Source of the DNA: DATEMU01 sp964414585
Lineage (GTDB): Bacteria; Planctomycetota; Phycisphaerae; UBA1845; UTPLA1
Length of the DNA: 64,000 nt
Assembly: GCA_964414585.1 (NCBI GenBank)
Contig: CAYPXR010000047.1
Location: 1 to 64,000 of the forward strand
Direction: 5' to 3'
Shown here in pieces: positions 33,569-43,294 of this stretch. The position numbers were made by a program, and so were the translations under genes. Numbering within the stretch: position 1 is the first letter of the stretch; every line of letters starts with the position of its first letter. Under the pieces are notes generated by a model. It had not been told where the DNA came from, did not search any database, and saw only the letters and a program-made list of their open reading frames with translations.

Positions 33569-35224
33569 ATGCCGGATGCTTCTTCAACTTCGGAGGCAGC
33601 CGTCGCCGTCGCGGCAGGACCGCGCGTCGTCGGGCGTTCTCTCGGTCAGGCGAACCGCCTGATCGTCAACACCCTCTCCAATTACGCGCTTACCTTTGTC
33701 ACCATGATCGCGACTTTGGTGATGACGCCCATCGTCGTCAAACATCTCGGTCAAAGCGGCTACGGAATGGTCGCCATCGTCCTGGCCCCTTACGGAATCT
33801 TCGAGACGCTGGCCGGCTCGTTCGGCCGTGCGATGCATCGTTTTATTCCCCTGAGTCTCGCGGATTCGGATCCGCAACGCCTCAATCGAACCTTCTCGAC
33901 CGGCCTGTGCGGATACATCCTCATGGGCGTCGTTGGCGCCGGCGTCCTTTGGCTCCTGGCGGATTACCTGCTCGAAGGAGAAAACCTTCGCCCGCAACTG
34001 CTCAAAGACGGGGCCCTTGCGATGAACGTTCTCATCGTGTGGCTGGTCGTGGGCTTTCCCTTCTGGGGTTATCGAAAGGGACTCGAGGCGATCCAGCGTT
34101 TCGACCTGCTGGGTCTGTCGCACGGCATCATCACCCTGTTGCGGTCGGCGTTGGTCATCGCCATCTTCTGGTGGGGATACGGAAGTGTGACGTTCTTTGT
34201 GGCGTCGCAACTGATTGGTTTGTGGTTGGTCAGTCTGATTTGTCGCCATTACCTGAAACGCTGCTTGCCCGATTTAAGATACTCCCCTCGGTTGGTGGAC
34301 AAGACCACCATGTGGCTCATGGGCAGCTATTCCGCCGCGACGATCCTGGGGACTTGCGGAGAAGTGCTCGGTGGTGTCGGCTTTCGAATCTTCGTCGGCA
34401 AAGCAATCGGTTTTCACGAATTGGGTGAATTGGCCGCCGTCTGGGTGCTCCAGACCACGATCTTCCGGTTGATCGATGAATTGACCAACGCGTTCGCCCC
34501 GGCCATCAGTGCCTTGGACGCCCAGGGATCGCACGTCAACGTGACCAAGCTCATGATTTCCGGGACGAAGATTTCCATCTTGGTCGCCGCATCGATGGCC
34601 ATCGTGCCGATGCCCGTGGCCAGACCCTTCCTGACGTTATGGCTGGGTCCGGCATTTGCGAGCCGTGACACCCTTCTTTTCATCCTGCTGGTCGTGCTGA
34701 TTCCCTTCTGCCTGGGAAACACCTCCATGCATGTTCTCTACGGTCTGGGCCGGGCCTCGATCACCGGTCCGATTCAGTTTTTCAGAAGCCTCCTCGGCCT
34801 GGCGGGAGCGGGCATCTACATCCTTTATCTCCACCAAGGGCTCAACGGCGCCTGCGTCATCATGTTCGGTATTCAGGCTCTCGGCGGAGTCGTACTGTTC
34901 ATGTTCGGCTGCAAGGCCACGGGCGTTCCGATTGTCAAAGCCCTCATAAGGGTGCTCTTTAGACCGATCACCATTGCACTGGTCGGTGCTCTGGCCACCT
35001 ACGGCATGCTTGGTCTGATTGGAAACAACGCATGGTGGAAAATCACGGTTGGCGTGGGGGTGGGCGAATTCGTCTTCTTGATCCTTGTCGTTTTCTTCGG
35101 CGTCGGAATCGAAGAATGGCAGCGTATTTCGACCTTTCTGGTCGCGGCACGAAGTGCCGCTCGTCGAGTGATCGGACGCAAGACATCGACAACGGCATCC
35201 AGGAACCAGGGCCCGCCGGTGTAA
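33569..35224 (+). CDS. Wzx-type polysaccharide flippase (paralog 1)
   Basis: This is a 551-residue protein with about 12-14 membrane helices, matching the MOP/Wzx flippases that move lipid-linked repeat units across the inner membrane. LVMTPIVVKHLGQSGYGM is the usual N-terminal signature of the family. The ATG at 33569 was chosen; an in-frame GTG at 33548 is possible and neither has a good Shine-Dalgarno. It is clearly paralogous to the gene at 36582: both share NY-L-T, HLG-SG-G and R-IPLSLA segments at the N-terminus. Confidence 0.87.
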   Translation: MPDASSTSEAAVAVAAGPRVVGRSLGQANRLIVNTLSNYALTFVTMIATLVMTPIVVKHLGQSGYGMVAIVLAPYGIFETLAGSFGRAMHRFIPLSLADSDPQRLNRTFSTGLCGYILMGVVGAGVLWLLADYLLEGENLRPQLLKDGALAMNVLIVWLVVGFPFWGYRKGLEAIQRFDLLGLSHGIITLLRSALVIAIFWWGYGSVTFFVASQLIGLWLVSLICRHYLKRCLPDLRYSPRLVDKTTMWLMGSYSAATILGTCGEVLGGVGFRIFVGKAIGFHELGELAAVWVLQTTIFRLIDELTNAFAPAISALDAQGSHVNVTKLMISGTKISILVAASMAIVPMPVARPFLTLWLGPAFASRDTLLFILLVVLIPFCLGNTSMHVLYGLGRASITGPIQFFRSLLGLAGAGIYILYLHQGLNGACVIMFGIQALGGVVLFMFGCKATGVPIVKALIRVLFRPITIALVGALATYGMLGLIGNNAWWKITVGVGVGEFVFLILVVFFGVGIEEWQRISTFLVAARSAARRVIGRKTSTTASRNQGPPV

Positions 35225-35397
35225 GGACACAAGAAACCGGGTACCCACACACAAGACGGATGACCGGCCTTGCATCGCACCAGACCGCCGTCCACTAGTC
35301 CGCCGAAATCGTCCTTCGGCTTTTGGATGTTGATCACACTCCTTCGATTCAGGATCGATTATCGGTTAAGATCATTGCGTTGGTGTTAGGAACAGTC

Positions 35398-36477
35398 GTG
35401 ACGATTTCAGGGGAAAGTGAAAGCACTGGCGGTCGGCAATCCGATGCCGACCCATCCGTCGCCGGGGGAAATTCGCGGTCGCCCGCCGCCCCCTTTTTGA
35501 CAGACGGTTTCTGTCCTTTTTTCATCGTCGGATGTCAACGGTCGGGCACAACCGCGCTGGCCGTGATGTTTGATCGGCACTCGGGGTTGGCCGTTCCGTC
35601 GGAAACCCAGTTCTTCAACACCTTCGCCCGGTTGGACGGCCGAAAACGGCTGCCGATGACGCACGAGCAGCTCTTGTCTCGCGCCTGCGACGACTTCTTC
35701 ATTCATCAGACCGGGCTTCGCTATGAAGAGATGATCGAAATATTTCGCCGCTATGAACCGACGTACCCCAACCTGTTCAGGGCGATTCTGGAATCGTTCG
35801 CCGCCAAACAGGGCAAACGAAGGGCCGCCGAAAAGTCGTGCGATCATCTTCATCATGTGCCCGAACTATTGCGGCTTTTCCCAAAGGCCAAAGTCATCTG
35901 CATCATTCGCGATGGCCGGGACGTGGTCCAATCCATGATTGCCGCCTGGGGTTCCAAGTTGCTCGGCTCGTTGTGCCGGTTGTGGATCATGAAGGCGCGG
36001 GTCGCCGCCCGGTTGCAACGACAGCTCCCGGGCGATCGTTTCACCGTCGTGAAATACGCCGATCTCATTCTTCACCCGGAAAAAGAAATGCGGCGGCTTT
36101 GCGAATTCATCGGCGAGGAATTTGAACCGTCGCAGCTCGAAAAGATGACCGAGACGGCGTCAGTGCCCGCCGCCGAATTGGATTGGAAGGCCAAGGCCAA
36201 AGACCGGCCCGATGCCTCGCGCGTTGGCGCCTGGCGCCGTAATGGTGACCCGGAGCAAATCGCCCAATTGAACTATTACCTGGGGTCCATGTTGCGAAAA
36301 TGGGGCTACACCGATACCGAAGTCGTCGGCGTGTCCTGGACCAAACGACTCCGCTGGTGGGTGCAGTACATTCCTTGTTGGCGCGGCGTCTTTCCGGTGG
36401 CGGTTCGCGTCAATCGCATTTTGAGGGGACTCCGAAATCTCGTCACCGGTCGAGCGCCGCAAGGCGCCGAAGTATGA
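35398..36477 (+). CDS. PAPS-dependent sulfotransferase
   Basis: This 359-residue sulfotransferase-family protein carries the 5'-phosphosulfate loop FIVGCQRSGTTALAVMF and the 3'-phosphate-binding segment VICIIRDGRDVVQSM. A GTG at 35398 with TTAGGA upstream is the best start; the in-frame 25-codon extension is less protein-like. It has no signal peptide, so it probably sulfates lipid-linked glycan intermediates or a small molecule in the cytoplasm. It lies between two flippase genes. The acceptor is inferred to be the glycan of this locus. Confidence 0.9.
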   Translation: MTISGESESTGGRQSDADPSVAGGNSRSPAAPFLTDGFCPFFIVGCQRSGTTALAVMFDRHSGLAVPSETQFFNTFARLDGRKRLPMTHEQLLSRACDDFFIHQTGLRYEEMIEIFRRYEPTYPNLFRAILESFAAKQGKRRAAEKSCDHLHHVPELLRLFPKAKVICIIRDGRDVVQSMIAAWGSKLLGSLCRLWIMKARVAARLQRQLPGDRFTVVKYADLILHPEKEMRRLCEFIGEEFEPSQLEKMTETASVPAAELDWKAKAKDRPDASRVGAWRRNGDPEQIAQLNYYLGSMLRKWGYTDTEVVGVSWTKRLRWWVQYIPCWRGVFPVAVRVNRILRGLRNLVTGRAPQGAEV

Positions 36478-36581
36478 GCCGCCCCTGACCGGTCGCCCGA
36501 CCCCGGACCCGCGATCCGTGCCGGCATCCCCGAATCGCCGTGTGAACCGCAAGACGGTTTCCCTTCATGAATTGAGTCCGC

Positions 36582-38150
36582 ATGCGACTGGCCGATCGAA
36601 TCATCCTTAATGTCATCACCAACTATGGCCTTACCGTCCTGGGTACGGTGGCAAGCCTGCTCATGGTGCCGGTCGTCACCGCCCATCTCGGCCGAAGCGG
36701 ATTCGGTCTGGCCAGCATGGTCTTTGCCGTCTCGGCGATCTTTGATCTGGTGGCAAACTCGGTCGGTCGGGCGTTGGAACGGTATATCCCGTTGTCCCTG
36801 GCCGAAGACAATCGACAACGCCTCGGGCGGACCTTCAACACCGCCCGGGCCGCGTTTCTCCTGATCGGCTTGATCGGCGCCGTCGCCGTTCTTCTGGTCA
36901 CCGGATGGTTGACGAATGATGCCCACGAGTCGCCGGAAACCACCTCCGATGCGAAATGGGCCTTTTGGCTTCTCGCCGCCTACATGGTCGTCGGTTATCC
37001 CTGGGTCTGTTACCAGAAATCGCTGGGCGCCATTCAGCGATACGATCTGGTCGGACTGTTCACCGGAAGCACGACGCTCGTAAGGCTCATCCTCGTCATC
37101 CTCGTGTTTTGGATGGGTCACGGAACCATTAGTTTCTACATTGGCTCGCTGCTCCTGGCGCTTCTCGTTTGTGGCCTGTTGTGTCGCCGTTCGCTTCGGC
37201 GACTCGTTCCGGAAATGCCCATATCGTTCCGCCTGGTCGATCGCGCGGGCATCAGGGAAGTCGGTGCCTTTGCCAGCGCGTCGCTCCTCGTCGTCACGGG
37301 CAATATTCTCGTCACGCAGGGGTTCTCCATCTTCGTGGGGAAGACGCTCGGCATGCGGGAGTTGGGCGGTCTGGCCGCCGTCCTCACGATCCGCACGCTG
37401 TTGTGGACCCTGATCAACAACGTGGCCGGAGTGTTGACGCCCGCCGTCAGCAGCATGGATGCGCAGGGATTTGATCAAAACATCTCGAAGTTGTTTCTCG
37501 CCGGTGCCAAGTATTCGGCGATGATGGCCGTGATGATCTGTGGCGTTCCGTTGATGGTCGCCGCGCCCTTCCTGGAGCTTTGGCTGGGTCCCGAATTCAA
37601 GGGCCTCAATCTCCTTCTCTATATGCTGCTCATCGCCCAGATTCCAATTTCGCCCGGACAAACCTCTCAACAGGTGCTCGTCGGACTCGGACGGGTTCGA
37701 GTGGCCGGCCTCTTTGTGTTCTCGCGCGGAGTGCTCGCATTGCTGTCGGCCTGGGCCTATGTGCAATGGGTGCAACCAAGCCTGACGGGATCCGCGGCGT
37801 GCGTGTTCGGCATTCAACTGATCGGAGCCGTCGTCTTATTCCTGTTGGCGGCAAAGGCGACGCAAATCCCATGGCATGCCGCGCTGTTGGCGGTCTTCGG
37901 CCGGCCCATCTTGTTCGGAGCCGTCGGTGGCGCTGTCACCTGGTTCGTCGCCGCCCAGCTCGGCCAGCACACTTGGTGGAAACTTATCACGGCAACCTGT
38001 GTTGGGGAGCTTGTGTTCCTCATCCTGGCCCTCCTGGTCGGATTTACCCATGAGGAAAAGGAAAGGCTGCGATCCTTTGTCGCCAAGGCCAAGCATCGAC
38101 TCATGCCGACGCTGGAACCGGTGATTCAAGCAACAAAGGGAAAGCCGTGA
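36582..38150 (+). CDS. Wzx-type polysaccharide flippase (paralog 2)
   Basis: This 522-residue polytopic protein is of the same MOP/Wzx type. Its N-terminus (ITNYGLTVLGTVASLLMVPV, then AHLGRSGFGL and ERYIPLSLAEDNRQRLGRTF) aligns over the same stretch with the flippase at 33569, and both end in a similar helix-rich C-terminus with WWK-IT. A tandem duplication with a sulfotransferase between the copies is the simplest reading. The stop overlaps the GTG start of the next gene (GTGA, 38147-38150). Confidence 0.87.
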   Translation: MRLADRIILNVITNYGLTVLGTVASLLMVPVVTAHLGRSGFGLASMVFAVSAIFDLVANSVGRALERYIPLSLAEDNRQRLGRTFNTARAAFLLIGLIGAVAVLLVTGWLTNDAHESPETTSDAKWAFWLLAAYMVVGYPWVCYQKSLGAIQRYDLVGLFTGSTTLVRLILVILVFWMGHGTISFYIGSLLLALLVCGLLCRRSLRRLVPEMPISFRLVDRAGIREVGAFASASLLVVTGNILVTQGFSIFVGKTLGMRELGGLAAVLTIRTLLWTLINNVAGVLTPAVSSMDAQGFDQNISKLFLAGAKYSAMMAVMICGVPLMVAAPFLELWLGPEFKGLNLLLYMLLIAQIPISPGQTSQQVLVGLGRVRVAGLFVFSRGVLALLSAWAYVQWVQPSLTGSAACVFGIQLIGAVVLFLLAAKATQIPWHAALLAVFGRPILFGAVGGAVTWFVAAQLGQHTWWKLITATCVGELVFLILALLVGFTHEEKERLRSFVAKAKHRLMPTLEPVIQATKGKP

Positions 38151-40849
38151 TCGGTGGGTTGCTCAACCTCGCCTGCTTGATCCTGACGATGGAAGGCTCC
38201 GCGGCCTCGTTCCCCGCCGGGGGAAATGCCTGGAGAATCACCACCGCAAACCTGACCGCCGCCCATACGACGGATATCGTCTACGCCTGCTACGACGGAG
38301 CGGTCTTTGGTCGCTCGGCGACGTTGGATCAGTCTCCCTTGTGGAAATTCGATACCGGAGCATTTCCCTACGATCTCGCCGCGGGCGACGTGGACGACGA
38401 CGGCAAATCGGAGGTGTTCGTCGCCTCCGCGGACGGCCGGCTCTACTGCATCAACGCCGATGGGACCGGGCGTTGGACGTTCTCCGCCCCAGCCGCCCTG
38501 TATCAAGTCGCCGTCCTTCAACAAAAAGGCCTGGTCCAGGTGGTCACCGGCGGCGTCGATCGAAAACTGCATGTCCTGAATGCGGAAGGCAGATTGCAAA
38601 AATCTCTTCCCTGGCCTCGGGCCATCCGTTTGATCCGCGCCGGCGATCTGGATGGCGACGGGAAGATGGAAATCGTCGTCGCGTGCTGGTCCGGTGAGCT
38701 GACGGCGCTTCGCTGGCCAAGCCTGGAAGTGATGTGGCGAAAAGAACTGCGGACCACCCGGCGAGAGGGGTCCGGTCTCGCCTCGTGGTTCCCCAAATCG
38801 CTGACCATCGAAGACCTCGACGGCGACGGTCCTTGCGAGTTGATCTTCGGCGGCTGGGATGGACAGTCCGGTCTTCGCGTCCTGTCCGGCGATGGATCGA
38901 TGCGTTGGGAAACTTCGGGCGATTTTCAACCCTCCGACGCCTGCGGCACAGGCTACAACATCGCCGCCGTGTGCAAGCCGGACGGCCTTCTGGGTCGGCG
39001 GATCGTCGTCCTGAACGGGCGTTATCTTTTCATGCTCGATCGATCGGGTCGCATCTTCGCCAAAGGATCGGCCCCGGTCTCCTTCACCGACATTTGTCGG
39101 GGTGAAGACATGGAGGGAAACGCGACGGTTTACCTGGCTTCCTCGCCCAACGGTGACGATCGAATCTACCGGGTGGTGCTCGACAAGGGATGGGGCCGTT
39201 CGTTCGCATCGCTTCACCGCGAAGGAAAAATGAAGCAAGTCGAAGAAAACCTCGAACGCATTCGCCGGCAAATCCTCGCCTATAAAGGACCCCCGCCCGC
39301 GAATCAGCGATACGTTCATTTCGTCGCCGGGGGACAAGTCGCCTCGGCCAAACAGTTGGAGGGTTTCTTCTCACTGATTGGGCATTATCGCCGGTTGTTT
39401 CCGTATCCCAATTGCGACTTTGCGATCGGCCTCGAATTTCGACCCGATGAACCGGTCGCCGGATTCCGTCTGCCCTCGTGGGAGAAAAAGGATCAGGTCT
39501 CGGCGTCGACGATGCTCGATTGCGCGAGGGCCTGCGAAAAAGCGGGAGTTTCATTTGCGTTGTGGGTCGGGCATGGTTGCTCGCCCTGGGTCCCGTTGGA
39601 GCTCGCGAAGAAAGTGGCCCAGGAGTGTCCGCGGTCCCTCATTGGATTCATGAGCGCCGAGGACGACGACTATGGCAGTTCACTCGAGCATTTCATCGCT
39701 GATTACTGGGTACCGTTGATGCAAATCTGCAGGGACACCGACAAGAAGGCGTTCCTGGTGGAGAAGCATGCCTGGTGGGTCGCCGTACCGGCCATGAAGC
39801 GTTTCCGCGCCTTGTTTGATGAGAAGTTCCGCGACGTGCTCGTCATGAGCGTCGAGGACAGCAATACCCGCTCTCCGGAATTGAACATGGCCGGCCGTTT
39901 GGGTCTGTTCCTCTCCGGTACCGTCAACAATTTCTCGGCGCGAACCATCATCGACGAAATGTGCTGGAATCGACTTTGGGACGTCGAGTGCCCGATGACC
40001 GGTCACCCCTTCCTTCGGCGCCAGATCGCCCAGGGCATGCTCGGTGCGAAATATTTTGAGTATTCGATTCCCTTGCGGGGGGGTGGGCCGGCGCGACCGG
40101 GGGGGTTCTCCGTCGTTGGCGAGGAATCTCTGGACCTGATCTGTCATCTGCTGGGCAAGGGCCTGTTGATACCTCCGACGCCCGCGGAAATGGTCGAGGT
40201 CTCGCCGCAGGTGATACGAATGCGCGAGCCCGCGGCGGAATTTCTTCGGGACGCATTTAATATTCACGGTCAGGACGGCTATGTTCCTGATTCAGTCGCG
40301 CGCGATTCGCCTTTTGAAGGCCTTGCGTGCTACGACGGAATGGCCCCCGTGCGTCCGTCCTATCTGGGAGGATATCTTTTGGGAGTTGAGCGCCATTATG
40401 ACGGGTTCATGCCCGCCGCGCCATTTGGCTTGACGGCGATCGTCCCGTCTTTCGTAAGTCGGCGGAGATGCCCATGGGAAAAAGGCGCCTGGGAGACGGA
40501 CGGCCGATCGTGGTTCGAAGGAACACATCGCCTGACCGGACTCGAAGCGCGATCACGGATTCTTCAAAGCTTTGATCGAGCCGCCGGCAGCCTGCCGCTG
40601 CGAGTCGAAGGCAAGGCATTCGTTCAAGTGCAGACCCGGGGGCCGCGAATTCTTCGCGCCACGCTCATCGATCCCGGCTTTCTGGATCCGGCCGATCGGC
40701 CTGTCAAACTCCATCTCCGTTCGGATTTGCAAGTGAACATGGTCGTCGATCTGCTGAGCGGAGAAGCACTTGAAATCCAGGACCATTCCGTCGCCTTAAC
40801 CGTACCGGCGGGAGCGTTTCGGGTCATCGAATTGCAACGACCGTCCTGA
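38147..40849 (+). CDS. Exported beta-propeller (FG-GAP/VCBS) protein, possible GH150-like polysaccharide hydrolase
   Basis: This is a 900-residue protein. A signal peptide (about residues 1-22) precedes an N-terminal propeller with Ca-binding-type loops DVDDDGKSEV (81-90), DLDGDGKMEIV (167-177) and DLDGDGPCELIFGG (223-236). A large central domain of about residues 340-760 has alternating helices and strands resembling an alpha/beta barrel (for example FALWVGHG, FLVEKHAWWV and MSVEDSN). A beta-rich C-terminus follows. Propeller plus catalytic module is the architecture described for lambda-carrageenase (GH150), and a sulfotransferase is encoded nearby, but I cannot confirm homology. The GTG start overlaps the flippase stop. 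Confidence 0.7.
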   Translation: MIGGLLNLACLILTMEGSAASFPAGGNAWRITTANLTAAHTTDIVYACYDGAVFGRSATLDQSPLWKFDTGAFPYDLAAGDVDDDGKSEVFVASADGRLYCINADGTGRWTFSAPAALYQVAVLQQKGLVQVVTGGVDRKLHVLNAEGRLQKSLPWPRAIRLIRAGDLDGDGKMEIVVACWSGELTALRWPSLEVMWRKELRTTRREGSGLASWFPKSLTIEDLDGDGPCELIFGGWDGQSGLRVLSGDGSMRWETSGDFQPSDACGTGYNIAAVCKPDGLLGRRIVVLNGRYLFMLDRSGRIFAKGSAPVSFTDICRGEDMEGNATVYLASSPNGDDRIYRVVLDKGWGRSFASLHREGKMKQVEENLERIRRQILAYKGPPPANQRYVHFVAGGQVASAKQLEGFFSLIGHYRRLFPYPNCDFAIGLEFRPDEPVAGFRLPSWEKKDQVSASTMLDCARACEKAGVSFALWVGHGCSPWVPLELAKKVAQECPRSLIGFMSAEDDDYGSSLEHFIADYWVPLMQICRDTDKKAFLVEKHAWWVAVPAMKRFRALFDEKFRDVLVMSVEDSNTRSPELNMAGRLGLFLSGTVNNFSARTIIDEMCWNRLWDVECPMTGHPFLRRQIAQGMLGAKYFEYSIPLRGGGPARPGGFSVVGEESLDLICHLLGKGLLIPPTPAEMVEVSPQVIRMREPAAEFLRDAFNIHGQDGYVPDSVARDSPFEGLACYDGMAPVRPSYLGGYLLGVERHYDGFMPAAPFGLTAIVPSFVSRRRCPWEKGAWETDGRSWFEGTHRLTGLEARSRILQSFDRAAGSLPLRVEGKAFVQVQTRGPRILRATLIDPGFLDPADRPVKLHLRSDLQVNMVVDLLSGEALEIQDHSVALTVPAGAFRVIELQRPS

Positions 40850-40890
40850 ATCGATGGGGCCCGAATTCCCCCTTTCATCGGTTGAAGAAC

Positions 40891-42201
40891 ATGCATCCCA
40901 TATTCACCATTCGCTTGGGCGACGCGCCCGAATCGGCCGTGCGATATCTCGCCGCGGGTGATTTCTGCTTCCACGAGGAAATCGACATCGGCCCGCGGGC
41001 CATCAACGACCTCTATGCGCCGGAAGTACAGGCGTTACTGCGGGACAAAGCGATTGCGACCGTCGGCGTGGAGTTTCCCCTGGTCCGCGCCGGCGCGCCG
41101 ATCAACAAATCCGGTCCCCATCTGCTGGGCTCGCCCTGCACGATCGAGGCGATTCAGGCGGGTCATTTTGATGTGGCGTGTCTCGCCAACAATCACATTC
41201 GCGACTTCGGGCCGGAGTCGGCGTTGCAAACACGGGACATGATCCAAAAGGCCGGCATCCACACCGTCGGCGTCGGCAAAGACCAGATCGAGGCGAGCCA
41301 ACCGCTCCTGAAGGAAGTGGACGGCGTGAAGATCGGCTTCCTGGCCTTCGCGGAGGAACAGTTCTCCTGTGCCGACGAAAAAAGCGGCGGCGCGTCAAAG
41401 CTGGATATGCTGACCTGTGTCAATCGAATTCAAGAACTTCGCAAGGAGGCGGATATCGTCGTCGTCCTGGTTCACGGTGGCGTGGAATTTTTCCCGCTTC
41501 CCAGTCCACAGGCCCAAAGTCGCTATCGCCTCCTGGCGGATGCCGGTGCCAACCTGGTCGTCGGCAATCATCCCCATTCGGTCCAGGCCATGGAGATCTA
41601 TCGGGGAGTCCCGATTCTCTACAGCCTTGGAAACTTTTGTCTGACCTTTCCGTCCACGGACCCCTTGCCCGACTGCTGGCCCTACGGGCTCCTGGCGCGG
41701 TTCGTCATGAGCCGCAAGGGTATCCACGAGATGGAGTGCTTCGTCGTCCGGCATGAGGCTCAAGGCAGCCGGCCGCGGGTAGAAGGCCTTTCCGCTGAAG
41801 ACCTCGAGAAGTTTCGTCGCCGTTGGGAGCGGCTGAACCAGATCGTCATCGATCCGGTTCTTCTCAAAGAATTCTGGCGGTGCCTGTGCTTCGATCGCGG
41901 CAATTCATTCCGCAGCGAATTCGTGGGCGCCGCGGCGGTCTTTGATGCCGATTCCTGGTATCTGACCAAGGCCGCGGTCAGACGCGGAGCCCTCGCCTAT
42001 CTGGCTTCGGCTGCGGCAACGCTCGCATGGCGCTATGCCGCCGGCGGACGGGCCCGCAATGAAGCGATGACCGCAATGTGCGACTTGGTTCGCTGTCCCT
42101 CGCATCACGACGTCCTGCAAACGCTCCTCGAGATGGACATGGAGGGCAAGCCGTTCAAGAGCCCCTATCGGGACGAATATCTTCGTTTGATGAAGTATTA
42201 G
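40891..42201 (+). CDS. CapA-family (PGA_cap) metallophosphatase-fold protein
   Basis: This 436-residue protein is related to CapA of poly-gamma-glutamate capsule synthesis. It shows YLAAGDFCFH, ACLANNHIRDFG, VVLVHGGVEF, VVGNHPHSVQAMEIY and PILYSLGNFCL, the conserved motif series of the family. No signal peptide or membrane helix is obvious at the N-terminus, unlike CapA of Bacillus. An ATG at 40891 was preferred over the in-frame TTG at 40882. It lies directly before an ATP-grasp gene, which suggests a joint role in attaching or trimming amino acids or peptides on a glycan. Confidence 0.85.
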   Translation: MHPIFTIRLGDAPESAVRYLAAGDFCFHEEIDIGPRAINDLYAPEVQALLRDKAIATVGVEFPLVRAGAPINKSGPHLLGSPCTIEAIQAGHFDVACLANNHIRDFGPESALQTRDMIQKAGIHTVGVGKDQIEASQPLLKEVDGVKIGFLAFAEEQFSCADEKSGGASKLDMLTCVNRIQELRKEADIVVVLVHGGVEFFPLPSPQAQSRYRLLADAGANLVVGNHPHSVQAMEIYRGVPILYSLGNFCLTFPSTDPLPDCWPYGLLARFVMSRKGIHEMECFVVRHEAQGSRPRVEGLSAEDLEKFRRRWERLNQIVIDPVLLKEFWRCLCFDRGNSFRSEFVGAAAVFDADSWYLTKAAVRRGALAYLASAAATLAWRYAAGGRARNEAMTAMCDLVRCPSHHDVLQTLLEMDMEGKPFKSPYRDEYLRLMKY

Positions 42202-42220
42202 CCGAACAGATGGATTTTCA

Positions 42221-43285
42221 GTGAAGCCGCTTCTGGCCATACACCCCCGAGAAGGCAGCTATTCCGACCGCTGGCTGGAGTACTGCGCCGAGCACGGCAT
42301 TTCCGTCCGCGAAGTAAACTGCTTCGCCTCGGACATCGTCGAACAACTGCGCGGAGCGGACGCGCTGCTCTGGCAATGGATGCATCACATCCCCGAAGAC
42401 GTGCGCACTGGGTACAGAATCATCCAGATCGCGGAACAATTGGGCCTCACCGTCTTTCCAAACCGTGCCACTTGCTGGCACTACGACGACAAGGTGTCGC
42501 AAAAATATTTGCTGGAAGCGATCGGTGCGGATGCGGCCAAGGCCGACGTCTTCTACGACTTGCATAGCGCCCTGACGTGGATAGGCAAGGCCTCCTTTCC
42601 AAAAGTCTTCAAGCTGAGTCGTGGAGCGGGCTCCATGAATGTGCAGCTTGTGCGAAGCGCCGACCACGCCCGGCGACTGGCCGTTCAAGCGTTCGGTCGC
42701 GGGTTCAAACCCGTCGCATCCATCCTGGGTGACGCGAAATCAAGCATTCGACGCCATCGAAAAAAAGGCGACATGCTCGGTGTGCTCCGCCGATTGCCTC
42801 GAACGCTGGCCAACATGCGGCGGATGAATCGCGAAATCGCCCGGGAGCGAGGCTACATCTATTTCCAGGAATTTCTGCCTGACAACGAATACGACACGCG
42901 AGTGACGATCATCGGCGACCGCGCCTTCGGATTTCTCCGAATGGTCCGGGCCAACGATTTCCGTGCGTCAGGCAGCGGCAGCATTGTCTACGATACGTCG
43001 CGGATCGACCCACGATGCGTCGAAAGCGCGTTCCGCGTGGCCAATCGCCTGGGCACGCAGAGCTTGGCGTTTGATTTCGTCAAAGACCGGTCGGGTGCCC
43101 CGTTGATCGTCGAGATAAGCTACTGCTACCTGGCCAGCGCGGTCCACGCTTGCGCCGGTCATTGGGACAGCCGGCTGAACTGGCACGAAGGCCAAATGTG
43201 GCCGCAGGACGCCATCCTGATCGATCTCCTCGAAGCGATTGAAAAGCGTTCAAATTCCTCTCACGCTCCATCGGCGAAAGGTTGA
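42221..43285 (+). CDS. ATP-grasp superfamily ligase-like protein
   Basis: This is a 354-residue protein. Its centre and C-terminus follow the ATP-grasp pattern: KVSQKYLLEAIGA, FPKVFKLSRGAGSMNVQLV, FQEFLPDNEYDTRVTIIGDR and the metal-site segment VEISYCYL. The YDTRVTIIGDRAFGF segment resembles RimK- and tubulin-tyrosine-ligase-like members. The GTG at 42221 begins 20 bp after the capA-like stop. ATP-grasp enzymes form amide bonds from carboxylates, so ligation of an amino acid or amine to a uronic acid is a reasonable hypothesis. Confidence 0.8.
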   Translation: MKPLLAIHPREGSYSDRWLEYCAEHGISVREVNCFASDIVEQLRGADALLWQWMHHIPEDVRTGYRIIQIAEQLGLTVFPNRATCWHYDDKVSQKYLLEAIGADAAKADVFYDLHSALTWIGKASFPKVFKLSRGAGSMNVQLVRSADHARRLAVQAFGRGFKPVASILGDAKSSIRRHRKKGDMLGVLRRLPRTLANMRRMNREIARERGYIYFQEFLPDNEYDTRVTIIGDRAFGFLRMVRANDFRASGSGSIVYDTSRIDPRCVESAFRVANRLGTQSLAFDFVKDRSGAPLIVEISYCYLASAVHACAGHWDSRLNWHEGQMWPQDAILIDLLEAIEKRSNSSHAPSAKG

Positions 43286-43294
43286 TTCCTCCCC

